DNA from: HGM11788 sp964654945
GTDB lineage: Bacteria; Bacillota; Clostridia; Lachnospirales; CAG-274
Assembly: GCA_964654945.1 (NCBI GenBank)
Contig: CAZZLN010000002.1
Location: forward strand, 1 to 64,000
DNA: 64,000 nucleotides
Direction: 5' to 3'
Both the position numbers and the translations under genes were made by a program. The notes under the pieces are model-generated. The model did no database searches. It saw only the letters and a list, made by a program, of their open reading frames with translations, and was not told where the DNA came from. Positions 1-8,370 of this stretch are shown here, piece after piece (the first letter of the stretch is position 1; each line of letters begins with the position of its first letter).

Positions 1-13
1 AAAGTTTGCTTTA

Positions 14-38
14 CTCACCACCTATAGAGGTGGGAGTC
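14..38. other. Hairpin, possible IS200/IS605-type end
   Basis: A 10-bp stem with one bulged A and a 4-nt loop (ATAG) lies at the window edge. The arms are ACTCACCACCT and AGGTGGGAGT, and there is no T-run after either arm, so it is not an ordinary terminator. Subterminal hairpins of this size flank IS200/IS605 and tnpB elements, but the sequence to the left is outside the window, so this reading is only a guess. Confidence 0.3.
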
Positions 39-83
39 TATCTCTCATTCGATTACATAACAACTATATACCATTATAACACA

Positions 84-125
84 AAGGCTTCAATTGTCAA
101 ACATAAATTCGAAAATTGAAGCCTT
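84..125 (-). terminator. metA terminator, probably bidirectional
   Basis: A perfect 12-bp stem (AAGGCTTCAATT / AATTGAAGCCTT) with an 18-nt loop sits directly downstream of the metA stop. It is followed by T-rich sequence on both strands, so it may also end a transcript coming from the left. Confidence 0.7.
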
Positions 126-129
126 AATT

Positions 130-1044
130 TTATTTTATATCATTAATATTAAAAGGTGTATCCTGATATACTATATTAAGCCAGTTTGTGTATAGCAGGC
201 TGCTATGTGCTTTCCATAATGCAACAGGCTCTTTATTGGGGTCATCATCTTTAAAATAATGTTTTGGTATATCAATAGAAATCCCCTTATCCACATCTCT
301 GAAATATTCATTTTTCAGTGCATTATTATCGTATTCGGAATGGCCCATTACAAAAATCTGCCTGTTATCTTTAGTTGCTGCAATATAAAGTCCTGATTCT
401 TCTGATGTTGAAAGAATTTCAAGTGCATCAACCTTTTCTACATCTTCTGCTCTGACCTCCGTATGTCTTGAATGAGGCACATAAAATATATCATCAAAGC
501 CTCTTAAAAGGTCATAATGCTTATAAACCTTAGTATGAGGAAACACTCCAAACATTTTTTTATCAAGCTGATACTTAGGTATTCCATAATGATAATAAAG
601 CCCTGCCTGAGCACCCCAGCATATATGAAAAGTACTTGTTACATTGGTCTTGCTCCACTCCATAATCTCTGTTAATTCTTCCCAGTAATTAACTTCTTCA
701 TAAGGCATCTGCTCTACGGGTGCACCTGTTATAATCATACCATCAAATTTTTCATTTTTAACATCACTGAATACCTTATAAAATTCTGAAAGATAATCTT
801 CAGAGGTATTTTTTGAAATATAGCTTTCCATATGCATAAGACTAATTTCAATCTGTAACGGAGAATTGCTCAAAAGTCTTAAAATCTGAACTTCTGTCTG
901 TTGCTTATTAGGCATAAGATTTAGAATAAGTATTCTTAAAGGACGTATATCTTGGTGAAAAGCTCTATCCTCGCCCATTACAAATACACTTTCGTTGTTC
1001 AATATTTCCTTTGCAGGTAAATTGTCTGACACCTTAATAGGCAT
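130..1044 (-). CDS. metA: Homoserine O-acetyltransferase (MetA family)
   Basis: This cytosolic enzyme acylates the hydroxyl of L-homoserine, the first step unique to methionine synthesis. The 304-residue frame starting at MPIKV gives the canonical family numbering: nucleophile C142 in FHICWGAQ, and H235 and E237 in MGHSEYD. Residue 111 is Glu (GAPVEQ). In the Bacillus cereus and Thermotoga enzymes this residue selects acetyl-CoA over succinyl-CoA, so an acetyltransferase is the better call despite the MetA fold. The start was set at 1044 because GGAAGAAG precedes it by a normal distance; a longer frame reaches 1092 without such a site. The gene is a single unit with its own promoter element and terminator. 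Confidence 0.95.
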   Translation of the reverse strand: MPIKVSDNLPAKEILNNESVFVMGEDRAFHQDIRPLRILILNLMPNKQQTEVQILRLLSNSPLQIEISLMHMESYISKNTSEDYLSEFYKVFSDVKNEKFDGMIITGAPVEQMPYEEVNYWEELTEIMEWSKTNVTSTFHICWGAQAGLYYHYGIPKYQLDKKMFGVFPHTKVYKHYDLLRGFDDIFYVPHSRHTEVRAEDVEKVDALEILSTSEESGLYIAATKDNRQIFVMGHSEYDNNALKNEYFRDVDKGISIDIPKHYFKDDDPNKEPVALWKAHSSLLYTNWLNIVYQDTPFNINDIK

Positions 1045-1082
1045 TTTTATCACTTCTTCCTCAAAATTTGTAATGTTTTTAT

Positions 1083-1088
1083 ATTGTA
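1083..1088 (-). promoter_or_regulatory. metA extended -10 element
   Basis: On the minus strand TGATACAAT matches an extended -10 (TG-n-TATAAT) upstream of the metA start. No good -35 is visible at 17 nt. Confidence 0.45.
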
Positions 1089-1194
1089 TCACAAATTTTT
1101 AAAAAAAGCTAGACTAATCAAAAAAAATGTTATAAAATAAACATATCTGTATATAGGCAATCCTATAAAAATATATATACTTCGGAGGCAAAAA

Positions 1195-2544
1195 ATGGAA
1201 CGACCGGATTTTGACGTTTTATTACCCACGTTTAGAGATGTATGTTATCCAATAACTGATTTTGGAGCTGTTTGTGATACAAGAACAAATAATCAGGAGG
1301 CTTTTAAAAAAGCAATTGAAAAATGTAATGCTGATGGCGGCGGACAGGTGCTTGTGCCAAGAGGTGTTTGGTTTACCGGACCTATTGAGCTTATGAGCAA
1401 TGTAGAGCTGCATCTGCAAAATGGTGCAATAATTTTCTTTTCAAATAACCCAAACGATTATCCTCTCATCAATACAAGCTTTGAAGGTTTATTTACATAT
1501 CGCTGTATATCTCCAATATACGGAAAAGACCTTGAAAATGTAGCAATTACAGGCGATGGTGTTATAAATGGCAATGGCAGAGCCTGGCGTCCTGTTAAAC
1601 AATGGAAGATGTCAGAAAGAGAATGGCTGTCAACTGTTGAATCAGGCGGTATAATTGAAGAAAACGAAACTGAAACGGTCTGGTGGCCATCTCAAAAAAT
1701 TTTTGAAGCCAATAATTTGTTTATACCAAATCCTCAGCTTTATAAAGATAAGGATACCTGTGAAATTTACCATGACTTTTTACGTCCTGTACTTATTAAC
1801 TTTACAAGATGCAACAAAGTGCTTTTAGACGGACCAACCTTCCAGAACTCACCTGCATGGGGTATTCATCCTTGGCTTTGTAAAAATGTTACAATAAGAA
1901 ACTGCAGCTTGCGTAATCCCTGGTTTGCTCAAAATGCAGATGGTCTTGATATTGACAGCTGCAAGTATGTTCAGGTTAAAGATTGTATATTTGACGTTGG
2001 CGATGATGCTATATGTATTAAATCCGGCAAAAACGAAGACGGAAGAAAATTAGGAATTCCGTCTGAATGTATAGAAATAAACAACTGTGTTGTTTATCAT
2101 GGTCATGGCGGATTTGTTGCAGGAAGTGAAATGAGCGGAGATTTAAGAAATATATATGTTCAGGATTGTACATTTATTGGAACTGACATTGGTCTTAGAT
2201 TTAAAAGCTGTCTTGGCAGAGGCGGTATCGTTGAAAAAATATATATTGACAATGTAAATATGATAAGCATTAAGCATGATGCAATTACATTTAATATGGG
2301 CTATGATATGGATACTAAAGAAGGTATGGAGGTTACTATGGAAGAAGTACCTGAATTTAAGAATATTTATATTAATAATATTAACTGCACAAAAGCTTTA
2401 AGAGCATTTTCAATATCAGGTCTGCCTCAGATGCCTGTTCACGATATACATTTAAGCAATATGACCATTAAAGCAAAAAAAGAAAGCTATGTAAAATACG
2501 GAGAAAACATTTTCCAGACCAATATCAATACTATTAATATTTGA
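1195..2544 (+). CDS. GH28 family polygalacturonase-like glycosidase
   Basis: This is a 449-residue right-handed beta-helix enzyme of glycoside hydrolase family 28, which hydrolyses galacturonic acid linkages in pectin or rhamnogalacturonan fragments. The four family signatures are present in order: N247-A-D-G with D254 (NADGLDID), G269-D-D with the paired catalytic aspartates 270/271, H302-G-H-G-G, and R335-F-K. There is no signal peptide, since the protein opens MERPDFDVLLPTF, so it probably works in the cytosol on imported oligogalacturonides. The start is secured by CGGAGGC about 6 nt upstream. The gene stands alone between metA (divergent) and the his operon (convergent), with no transporter or regulator beside it. 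Exact substrate and exo/endo mode cannot be read from sequence. Confidence 0.9.
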   Translation: MERPDFDVLLPTFRDVCYPITDFGAVCDTRTNNQEAFKKAIEKCNADGGGQVLVPRGVWFTGPIELMSNVELHLQNGAIIFFSNNPNDYPLINTSFEGLFTYRCISPIYGKDLENVAITGDGVINGNGRAWRPVKQWKMSEREWLSTVESGGIIEENETETVWWPSQKIFEANNLFIPNPQLYKDKDTCEIYHDFLRPVLINFTRCNKVLLDGPTFQNSPAWGIHPWLCKNVTIRNCSLRNPWFAQNADGLDIDSCKYVQVKDCIFDVGDDAICIKSGKNEDGRKLGIPSECIEINNCVVYHGHGGFVAGSEMSGDLRNIYVQDCTFIGTDIGLRFKSCLGRGGIVEKIYIDNVNMISIKHDAITFNMGYDMDTKEGMEVTMEEVPEFKNIYINNINCTKALRAFSISGLPQMPVHDIHLSNMTIKAKKESYVKYGENIFQTNINTINI

Positions 2545-2681
2545 TTATAATACCATATAAGCAAATTACGGAAATGCCGGACAGAAACAAACTTTATATT
2601 TTTCTGCTTTAAATATATTTGCAAGCTCAAATAAACAAAGTTTATTATCTAAAATAATGCCGTAATAATGCTTACAGATAA

Positions 2682-2740
2682 AGGCTGTTGCTTCTATGGA
2701 TGATAAGTTTCATCTATTTTGCAGCAGCCTCTGTTTTTTA
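2682..2740 (+). terminator. Terminator after GH28 gene
   Basis: AGGCTGTTGC pairs with GCAGCAGCCT, and an inner stem (ATGGATGA/TCATCTAT) extends the hairpin. CTGTTTTTTA follows on the plus strand. The T-run overlaps the hisE stop codon of the convergent his operon. Confidence 0.75.
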
Positions 2741-3097
2741 GTTAATATTAGTTTCGTCAGTTCTGTTTTCAGCCTTTCTCTTGGCTTCTTTTTCAACATT
2801 CATATTTTCTTTTTCACGTCTTTTTGTGATTTCTTCTGCAATATCATTCCAGTTTAAGCCGGTCTGTGCCATAAGCACCTCAATATGAAAAAGCAAATCA
2901 CATATTTCATAAACAGTTTCCTTATTGTTATTATCCTTTGCTGCAATAATAACCTCTGTAGCTTCTTCTCCTACTTTTTTAAGAATTTTATCAAGTCCTT
3001 TACCAAAAAGGTAGCTTGTGTAAGAACCCTCTTGAGGATTATCCTTTCTATTCTTAATTACGTTAAATTCCTCTGTTAATGCTTCTAATAAATTCAC
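2738..3097 (-). CDS. hisE: Phosphoribosyl-ATP pyrophosphatase (HisE)
   Basis: HisE hydrolyses phosphoribosyl-ATP to phosphoribosyl-AMP, the second step of histidine synthesis. The 119-residue protein has the all-alpha MazG-like fold of the family, with the metal-binding acidic motif in KVGEEATEVIIAAK and further acidic residues in YEICDLLFHIEVLM. A lysine/glutamate-rich tail of about 25 residues after EEITKRRE is longer than in typical HisE. It is the last gene of the operon. Its GTG start overlaps the hisI TAG stop by one base (TAGTG), which suggests translational coupling. HisE and HisI are separate here, unlike the fused HisIE of many bacteria. Confidence 0.95.
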   Translation of the reverse strand: MNLLEALTEEFNVIKNRKDNPQEGSYTSYLFGKGLDKILKKVGEEATEVIIAAKDNNNKETVYEICDLLFHIEVLMAQTGLNWNDIAEEITKRREKENMNVEKEAKRKAENRTDETNIN

Positions 3098-3426
3098 TAT
3101 TCCACTTCTCCCTTAAAATCTTCTATTTTTCTGTAAAAACATGAATAATTGCCGGTGTGACAAGCTGCTCCATCCTGCTTAATAATTAAAAGTATTGTAT
3201 CACAGTCGCAATCGTAGCGTATTTCTTTAACGTGCTGAAAATGACCGCTTGTTTCACCCTTTACCCAAAGACTCTGTCTTGAACGGCTGAAATATGTAGC
3301 CTTGCCTGTTTTAAGAGTTAAATCAAATGCTTCTCTATTCATATAAGCGAGCATAAGCACCTCTTTTGTTTCATAGTCCTGTGCTATTGCAGGCACAAGT
3401 CCATCGCTGTTAAATTTAATTTCCAT
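3097..3426 (-). CDS. hisI: Phosphoribosyl-AMP cyclohydrolase (HisI)
   Basis: HisI opens the adenine ring of phosphoribosyl-AMP, step three of histidine synthesis, using a zinc site. At 109 residues it is the usual length for stand-alone HisI. The metal-binding residues are visible in YDCDCDTILL and in GAACHTGNYSCFYR, and the conserved SRQSLWVKGETSGH block is intact. The ATG at 3426 follows AAAGGTG by 6 nt and gives the normal start MEIKF; a GTG three codons upstream is less likely. It lies 12 nt after hisF. Confidence 0.95.
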   Translation of the reverse strand: MEIKFNSDGLVPAIAQDYETKEVLMLAYMNREAFDLTLKTGKATYFSRSRQSLWVKGETSGHFQHVKEIRYDCDCDTILLIIKQDGAACHTGNYSCFYRKIEDFKGEVE

Positions 3427-3438
3427 AATATTCACCTT

Positions 3439-4200
3439 TTATTTTAATCTGACCGGAATTTTCTTTTCAGCAAGATATTTTTTTAAATCCATAATTTCCA
3501 TTTCTTTGTAATGGAACAGACTTGCTGCAAGAGCTGCCTCTGCACCGCCGTCAGTAAGTGCTTCTGCAAAATGCTCCATATTGCCGGCACCTCCTGATGC
3601 AATAACGGGAATTGAAACAGCAGAACTGATTGCCCTTGTAAGAGCTATATCATAACCTGCCTTAGTTCCGTCACAATCCATACTTGTCAAAAGTATTTCA
3701 CCTGCACCTCTGTTTTCAGCTTCCACTGCCCACTCAACAGCATCCTTGCCTGTATTAACCCTTCCGCCGTTTAAATATACATCAAACCCTCCGTCATCTC
3801 TGCTTTTTGCATCAATGGCAACAACAACACACTGATTTCCAAATTTTTCAGCAGCCTCATTTATAAGCTCAGGTCTTTTAAGAGCTGCTGAATTTACTGA
3901 AATTTTATCTGCACCTGCGGAAAGAATTGCTCTGAAATCCTCAATCGTTCTTATGCCTCCTCCAACAGTGAGAGGAATAAAAACCTGTTCGGCAGTTCTT
4001 GAAACAACATCAAGGATAATATTTCTGGCATCTGAAGAAGCTGTAATATCAAGAAATACAATTTCATCAGCCATTGACTTATTATACATAGCAGCTATTT
4101 CAACAGGATCACCTGCATCTCTAAGATTTACAAAATTTACACCTTTTACTACTCTGCCATTGTTTACATCAAGGCATGGAATAATACGTTTTGTGTGCAT
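3439..4200 (-). CDS. hisF: Imidazole glycerol phosphate synthase cyclase subunit (HisF)
   Basis: HisF forms the synthase heterodimer with HisH and turns PRFAR plus ammonia into imidazole glycerol phosphate and AICAR. The 253-residue (beta/alpha)8 barrel has the catalytic aspartates at canonical positions D11 (PCLDVNNG) and D130 (VVVAIDAK), and the phosphate-binding loop TVGGGIRT. The start MHTKRIIPC at 4200 has GGAGAAAT upstream; a longer open frame adds 12 unconserved residues. It is separated from hisA by the inserted yitT gene. Confidence 0.96.
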   Translation of the reverse strand: MHTKRIIPCLDVNNGRVVKGVNFVNLRDAGDPVEIAAMYNKSMADEIVFLDITASSDARNIILDVVSRTAEQVFIPLTVGGGIRTIEDFRAILSAGADKISVNSAALKRPELINEAAEKFGNQCVVVAIDAKSRDDGGFDVYLNGGRVNTGKDAVEWAVEAENRGAGEILLTSMDCDGTKAGYDIALTRAISSAVSIPVIASGGAGNMEHFAEALTDGGAEAALAASLFHYKEMEIMDLKKYLAEKKIPVRLK

Positions 4201-4210
4201 AATATTTCTC

Positions 4211-5122
4211 CTATTCCTTTGGTTTGTCAGTTGCAATAGACTTAACCTCTATAACATTTTGTACCTTTTTCTTTTTAATATGATGTCCGACAATTTCAGA
4301 TACATCAGATATTGTTACAAAAGCAGAATTGTCATCATCTTTAACTATTCTTTTAAGCTCACTTAATTCAATACGTGTTACAACACAGTATAACACAACC
4401 TTTTTACCGCTTATAAGTCCTTCACCTTCAAGAATAGTAACTGTTCTTCCAAGATATTTATATATATTATCAGCTATTTTATCACCGTTTTCAGTAATAA
4501 TCATAACAGCCTTAGCCTGTTCAAAGCCTGTTTCAACTATATCAATAACCTTAGATGTAATAAAATATGTAAGAAGGCTGTATAATGCTCTGTCAGGTCC
4601 GAATATAAAGCCTGCAAAGCAGTATATAACAAGATTAAAGCTTAATATAATCTGACCGGTTGAAAACTGTGTTTTCTTGCTTAAAAGCAGCGAAACAGTA
4701 TCTATACCGTCAACACAGCCTCCTGATTTCATAATTATACCAACACCAAGACCCAGAAATAATCCACCATAAACTGTAGCGAGGAGAGGGTCGTCAGTGA
4801 CCTCCTCCATTTCTTCAAAAACTACAAGAAATATAGAAAATACAATCATTGCATAGGTTGCTTTAAATGCAAAGGTTTTTCCCAGCAATCTCCAGCCAAG
4901 AATAAGAAAAGGAATATTAAGTATAACTATAAAATAACTAAGCTTTAAACCTGTAAGCTGATTTAATATAATTGATATACCAACAATACCGCCGTCAAGA
5001 ATTTGTTTTGCAACTAAAAATTCCTCAATTGCAAAAGCAGCAATAATTGCACCTGCAGTAATCATTATATACGATATTATATACTTTGCAATTGTTTTTC
5101 TGTTAAACAAAGAACTCTCCAT
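4211..5122 (-). CDS. YitT family membrane protein (DUF2179)
   Basis: This 303-residue protein has about five hydrophobic segments in residues 12-200, with the YitT repeats GGIVGISIIL and GGCVDGIDTVSLLL. A cytosolic DUF2179 domain follows in roughly residues 215-285 (AVMIITENGDKIADNI). The family is widespread in Firmicutes and its biochemical role is not established. The gene lies inside the his operon: it starts 12 nt after hisA and ends 10 nt before hisF, all on one strand, so it must be co-transcribed with histidine genes. Whether this reflects function (for example transport of a metabolite) or chance insertion cannot be decided here. Confidence 0.9.
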   Translation of the reverse strand: MESSLFNRKTIAKYIISYIMITAGAIIAAFAIEEFLVAKQILDGGIVGISIILNQLTGLKLSYFIVILNIPFLILGWRLLGKTFAFKATYAMIVFSIFLVVFEEMEEVTDDPLLATVYGGLFLGLGVGIIMKSGGCVDGIDTVSLLLSKKTQFSTGQIILSFNLVIYCFAGFIFGPDRALYSLLTYFITSKVIDIVETGFEQAKAVMIITENGDKIADNIYKYLGRTVTILEGEGLISGKKVVLYCVVTRIELSELKRIVKDDDNSAFVTISDVSEIVGHHIKKKKVQNVIEVKSIATDKPKE

Positions 5123-5134
5123 CTATCTCACCGC

Positions 5135-5848
5135 CTACTGATATTTTTCAATTATTTCCTTTAAATCTAAAGCACCGTTGTAAAGGGCCTTGCCTATAAT
5201 AACGCCTTTAGCATTTATATTTTTTACATTTTCAAGATCCTGCATACGAGAAACGCCTCCGCTTGCAATAATCTCCATGCCTGTTTTATCAATAAGCTCC
5301 TTAGTAGATTCAATATTTGGACCTGACATCATACCATCTTTTGAAATATCTGTATAGATAACGGTTTTAACTCCATATTCTTTCATTTTAAGACATAAAT
5401 CAATTGCAGAAATATCACTTACTTCCTCCCAGCCTGATATTGCAGCCATACCGTTTTTGGCATCAACTCCTATTGCAATTTTATCACCGTATTTTTCTAC
5501 AGCTGATTTTACAAGTTTGGGATTTTTAACTGCAGCTGTGCCAATAATAACTCTTGATGCACCGGCTTTTATTCTGTTTTCAACATCTTCAATAGTTCTG
5601 ACACCGCCTCCTGTCTGCACAGGTATTTCATATTTAGCTTTTATATTTTTAATAATGTCAATTACAAATGTTTTGCCATATCTTGCACCGTCAAGGTCTA
5701 CAAGATGAATATATGTAGCTCCCATTTTAACCCAGTTTGCAGCAGCATCAGCAGGGTCATCATTAAAAACTGTAACATCATCAAATTTACCCTGCAGCAA
5801 TCTTACTGCCTTTCCGTCTATAATGTCTATTGCGGGATATATCTGCAT
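5135..5848 (-). CDS. hisA: ProFAR isomerase (HisA)
   Basis: HisA isomerises the aminoaldose ProFAR to the aminoketose PRFAR. The 237-residue barrel has the catalytic pair D8 (YPAIDIIDG) and D129 (IGVDAKNG) and the phosphate loop TGGGVRTIED. The ATG at 5848 is chosen because GGAGG lies 7 nt upstream, inside the end of hisH; the longer frame begins with an unlikely TTG. Only one base separates its start from the hisH stop, consistent with coupling. Confidence 0.95.
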   Translation of the reverse strand: MQIYPAIDIIDGKAVRLLQGKFDDVTVFNDDPADAAANWVKMGATYIHLVDLDGARYGKTFVIDIIKNIKAKYEIPVQTGGGVRTIEDVENRIKAGASRVIIGTAAVKNPKLVKSAVEKYGDKIAIGVDAKNGMAAISGWEEVSDISAIDLCLKMKEYGVKTVIYTDISKDGMMSGPNIESTKELIDKTGMEIIASGGVSRMQDLENVKNINAKGVIIGKALYNGALDLKEIIEKYQ

Positions 5849-5849
5849 A

Positions 5850-6446
5850 TTACAATCCTCCAAAGTTCTTTAAAATTTCAAGTCCCACATCACCGCTTTT
5901 TTCAGGGTGAAACTGCACCGCAAACACATTATCCTTTTGCACCGCAACCTGTATTTCCCTGCCATAATATGTAGTAGCAGATACAACAGGAGCATCAGTT
6001 TCAAGATAATATGAATGCACAAAATACACATAAGGACTTTCGCTTAAATTTTTAAACAAAGGCTCTCTCATTTTTATATTGAGGTTATTCCAGCCAATAT
6101 GAGGTTTTTTCACATTACCGGGAAGAAGCTTTATTTCACCCGGAATTAATCCAAGTCCCTCAAATTCACCATATTCATAGCTTTTATCAAATATAAGCTG
6201 CATACCCAGACAAATACCGAGAAAAGGCTTATCATTTTTTACGCCGTTATAAATAACCTTGTCAAATCCCTTTTTTCTTATAGTGCTTATAGCATCACCA
6301 AAAGCACCAACACCGGGAAGCACAAACTTATCAGCAACCTCCATAACCTTTACATCATCAGTTATAACTGCATTTTCTCCGACAAATTCAAGAGCTTTTT
6401 GAACACTTCTTAAATTGCCCATACCATAATCTATTATTGCTATCAT
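5850..6446 (-). CDS. hisH: Imidazole glycerol phosphate synthase glutaminase subunit (HisH)
   Basis: HisH is a class I glutamine amidotransferase that feeds ammonia to HisF. The 198-residue protein has the nucleophile elbow GICLGMQ with C79 and the His-Glu pair H180/E182 in FHPEKSGD. The N-terminal DYGMGNLRSV block is typical. Its ATG overlaps the hisB stop by one base (TAATG). Confidence 0.96.
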   Translation of the reverse strand: MIAIIDYGMGNLRSVQKALEFVGENAVITDDVKVMEVADKFVLPGVGAFGDAISTIRKKGFDKVIYNGVKNDKPFLGICLGMQLIFDKSYEYGEFEGLGLIPGEIKLLPGNVKKPHIGWNNLNIKMREPLFKNLSESPYVYFVHSYYLETDAPVVSATTYYGREIQVAVQKDNVFAVQFHPEKSGDVGLEILKNFGGL

Positions 6447-7036
6447 TATTCTAACATTCCTTTTGTAGATAATACGCCATTTATTCTGTCATCATAAGCA
6501 ACAGCCATATCAATTGCTCTGCCAAATGCCTTAAAAATTCCCTCTGCAATATGATGATTATTTTTACCGTCAAGCACCTTTATATGTAAGGTCATACCGC
6601 AGTTATCGGAAACTGCTCTGAAAAATTCCTCAACCATTTCCGTATCAAACATACCCAGTGCAGATACAGTAAATGCTGCATCAAAATTAAGATATGGTCT
6701 GCCTGAAAAATCAATAGCACAAAGCACAAGAGTTTCGTCCATAGGCACAATTGCCTGTCCAAATCTTTTAATGCCCTTTTTATCACCAAGTGCCTTTGCA
6801 ATACACTTTCCAAACACTATTCCGGTATCTTCAACAGTATGATGACAATCAACATCTAAATCTCCGCTTGCTTTTATGTCAATATCCATAAAGCCATGCT
6901 TAGATATATGAGTAAGCATATGGTCAAAAAAGCCTATGCCTGTTTCAATATTATTTTCACCACTGCCGTCTAAATTAAGTGTCATATCAATTGTAGTTTC
7001 ATAAGTATCTCTGCTTATTTCGGCAATTCTGTCCAT
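6446..7036 (-). CDS. hisB: Imidazoleglycerol-phosphate dehydratase (HisB)
   Basis: HisB removes water from imidazole glycerol phosphate to give imidazole acetol phosphate. At 196 residues it is the monofunctional form without a phosphatase domain. The two metal-binding repeats are clear: FFDHMLTHISKHG with DCHHTVEDTG in the first half, and the matching HIKVLDGKNNHHIAEGIFKAFGRA split over the second. GGAGGAAA lies just upstream of the start. The histidinol phosphatase is therefore encoded elsewhere; none is present in the window. Confidence 0.96.
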   Translation of the reverse strand: MDRIAEISRDTYETTIDMTLNLDGSGENNIETGIGFFDHMLTHISKHGFMDIDIKASGDLDVDCHHTVEDTGIVFGKCIAKALGDKKGIKRFGQAIVPMDETLVLCAIDFSGRPYLNFDAAFTVSALGMFDTEMVEEFFRAVSDNCGMTLHIKVLDGKNNHHIAEGIFKAFGRAIDMAVAYDDRINGVLSTKGMLE

Positions 7037-7047
7037 ATTGTTTCCTC

Positions 7048-8337
7048 CTACATTCTAACTTTTACAGAATTTGCATGAGCAGTAAGTCCCTCTGCTTCTG
7101 CAAATTTAATAACATCATTTCCAAGAGCTTTTAAAGCATCCTGACTAAATGAAATAATGCTTGATTTTTTAATATAATCATCAATTGAAAGAGGTGAGAA
7201 AAATCTGGCAGTGCCACCTGTGGGAAGCACATGATTAGGTCCTGCCATATAATCACCTAAAGGTTCAGGAGTATAATGTCCTAAGAAAATTGCACCTGCA
7301 TTCTGAATTTTAGGAAGTAAGCTGAAAGGCTCTTTTGTGCATATTTCCATATGCTCAGGTGCAACCCTGTTGCTTAATTCGCAGGCTTCATCATAGCTTT
7401 CAACCACAATTATTGCACCGTAATTATTAAGTGATTTTTCAATTATTTCTTTTCTTTCAAGTAATGCTGTCTGTTTAGTAACCTGAGCTTGAACTTCCTT
7501 TGCAAGCTTTTCACTTGTGGTAATAAGTATTGCAGATGCAAGCTCATCATGTTCAGCCTGTGAAAGCAAATCGGCAGCAACATATTCAGCATTGGCAGAC
7601 TCATCGGCAAGTATAAGAATTTCACTTGGACCTGCTACAGAATCAATGTTTACATAACCGTATACACTTCTTTTTGCAATAGCTACAAATATATTACCGG
7701 GACCTACTATTTTATCAGTCTTTGGTACTGACTCTGTTCCAAAAGCAAGAGCAGCTATTGCCTGTGCACCGCCCACCTTGTAAATTTTATCAACACCTGC
7801 AATATCAGCAGCAACAATAGTTGTGGGATTTATTTTTCCCTGCGGCGATGGAGGCGTTGTCATAATAATCTGTTCAACACCTGCTACCTTTGCAGGAATA
7901 ATGTTCATTAAAACACTTGATGGGTATGCAGCCTTTCCACCGGGGACATATACGCCAACTTTTTCAAGAGGTCTTATAAGCTGACCAAGCATTTCACCAT
8001 TTTTATTTGGTTCAAGCCAACTGTTAATTTTTTGCTTCTGATGAAAATTACCTATTCTGTTTGCAGCTTTTTTAATAACTTCTGCAAGCTCAGCATCTAC
8101 AAGAGAATAAGCTTCCTTTATTTCTTCATCAGTAACCAGAATATTATCACTTTTTACCGGAAATTTATCAAATTTATATGTATAATCGAATAATGCTTTA
8201 TCACCCTTTGACTTAATATCGGCAATAATATTATTTACAATTTCCTGTACATTGCCATATTCAAGCTGAGAACGGGATAAAAGATTTTCTATAAGCCTCT
8301 TACCCTCGTTATCATTGTTTTTTATAATAGAAACCAT
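7048..8337 (-). CDS. hisD: Histidinol dehydrogenase (HisD)
   Basis: HisD carries out the two NAD-linked oxidations from histidinol to histidine. The protein of about 429 residues has the family blocks YVPGGKAAYPSSVLM, GPGNIFVAIAKR, the zinc-site region LLSQAEHDELASA and the His-Glu motif RVAPEHMEI, and ends with GLTAHANSVKVR. The ATG at 8337 with AGGTG 6 nt upstream is preferred; a GTG three codons earlier (8346) is possible. It follows hisG closely. Confidence 0.95.
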   Translation of the reverse strand: MVSIIKNNDNEGKRLIENLLSRSQLEYGNVQEIVNNIIADIKSKGDKALFDYTYKFDKFPVKSDNILVTDEEIKEAYSLVDAELAEVIKKAANRIGNFHQKQKINSWLEPNKNGEMLGQLIRPLEKVGVYVPGGKAAYPSSVLMNIIPAKVAGVEQIIMTTPPSPQGKINPTTIVAADIAGVDKIYKVGGAQAIAALAFGTESVPKTDKIVGPGNIFVAIAKRSVYGYVNIDSVAGPSEILILADESANAEYVAADLLSQAEHDELASAILITTSEKLAKEVQAQVTKQTALLERKEIIEKSLNNYGAIIVVESYDEACELSNRVAPEHMEICTKEPFSLLPKIQNAGAIFLGHYTPEPLGDYMAGPNHVLPTGGTARFFSPLSIDDYIKKSSIISFSQDALKALGNDVIKFAEAEGLTAHANSVKVRM

Positions 8338-8370
8338 TGTATTCACCTTTCTTCCAAAAAGACGCTTATT

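Noticed and set aside
3953..4366. 137-residue plus-strand frame over hisF and yitT
   Set aside because: Antisense to two conserved genes without its own ribosome binding site.
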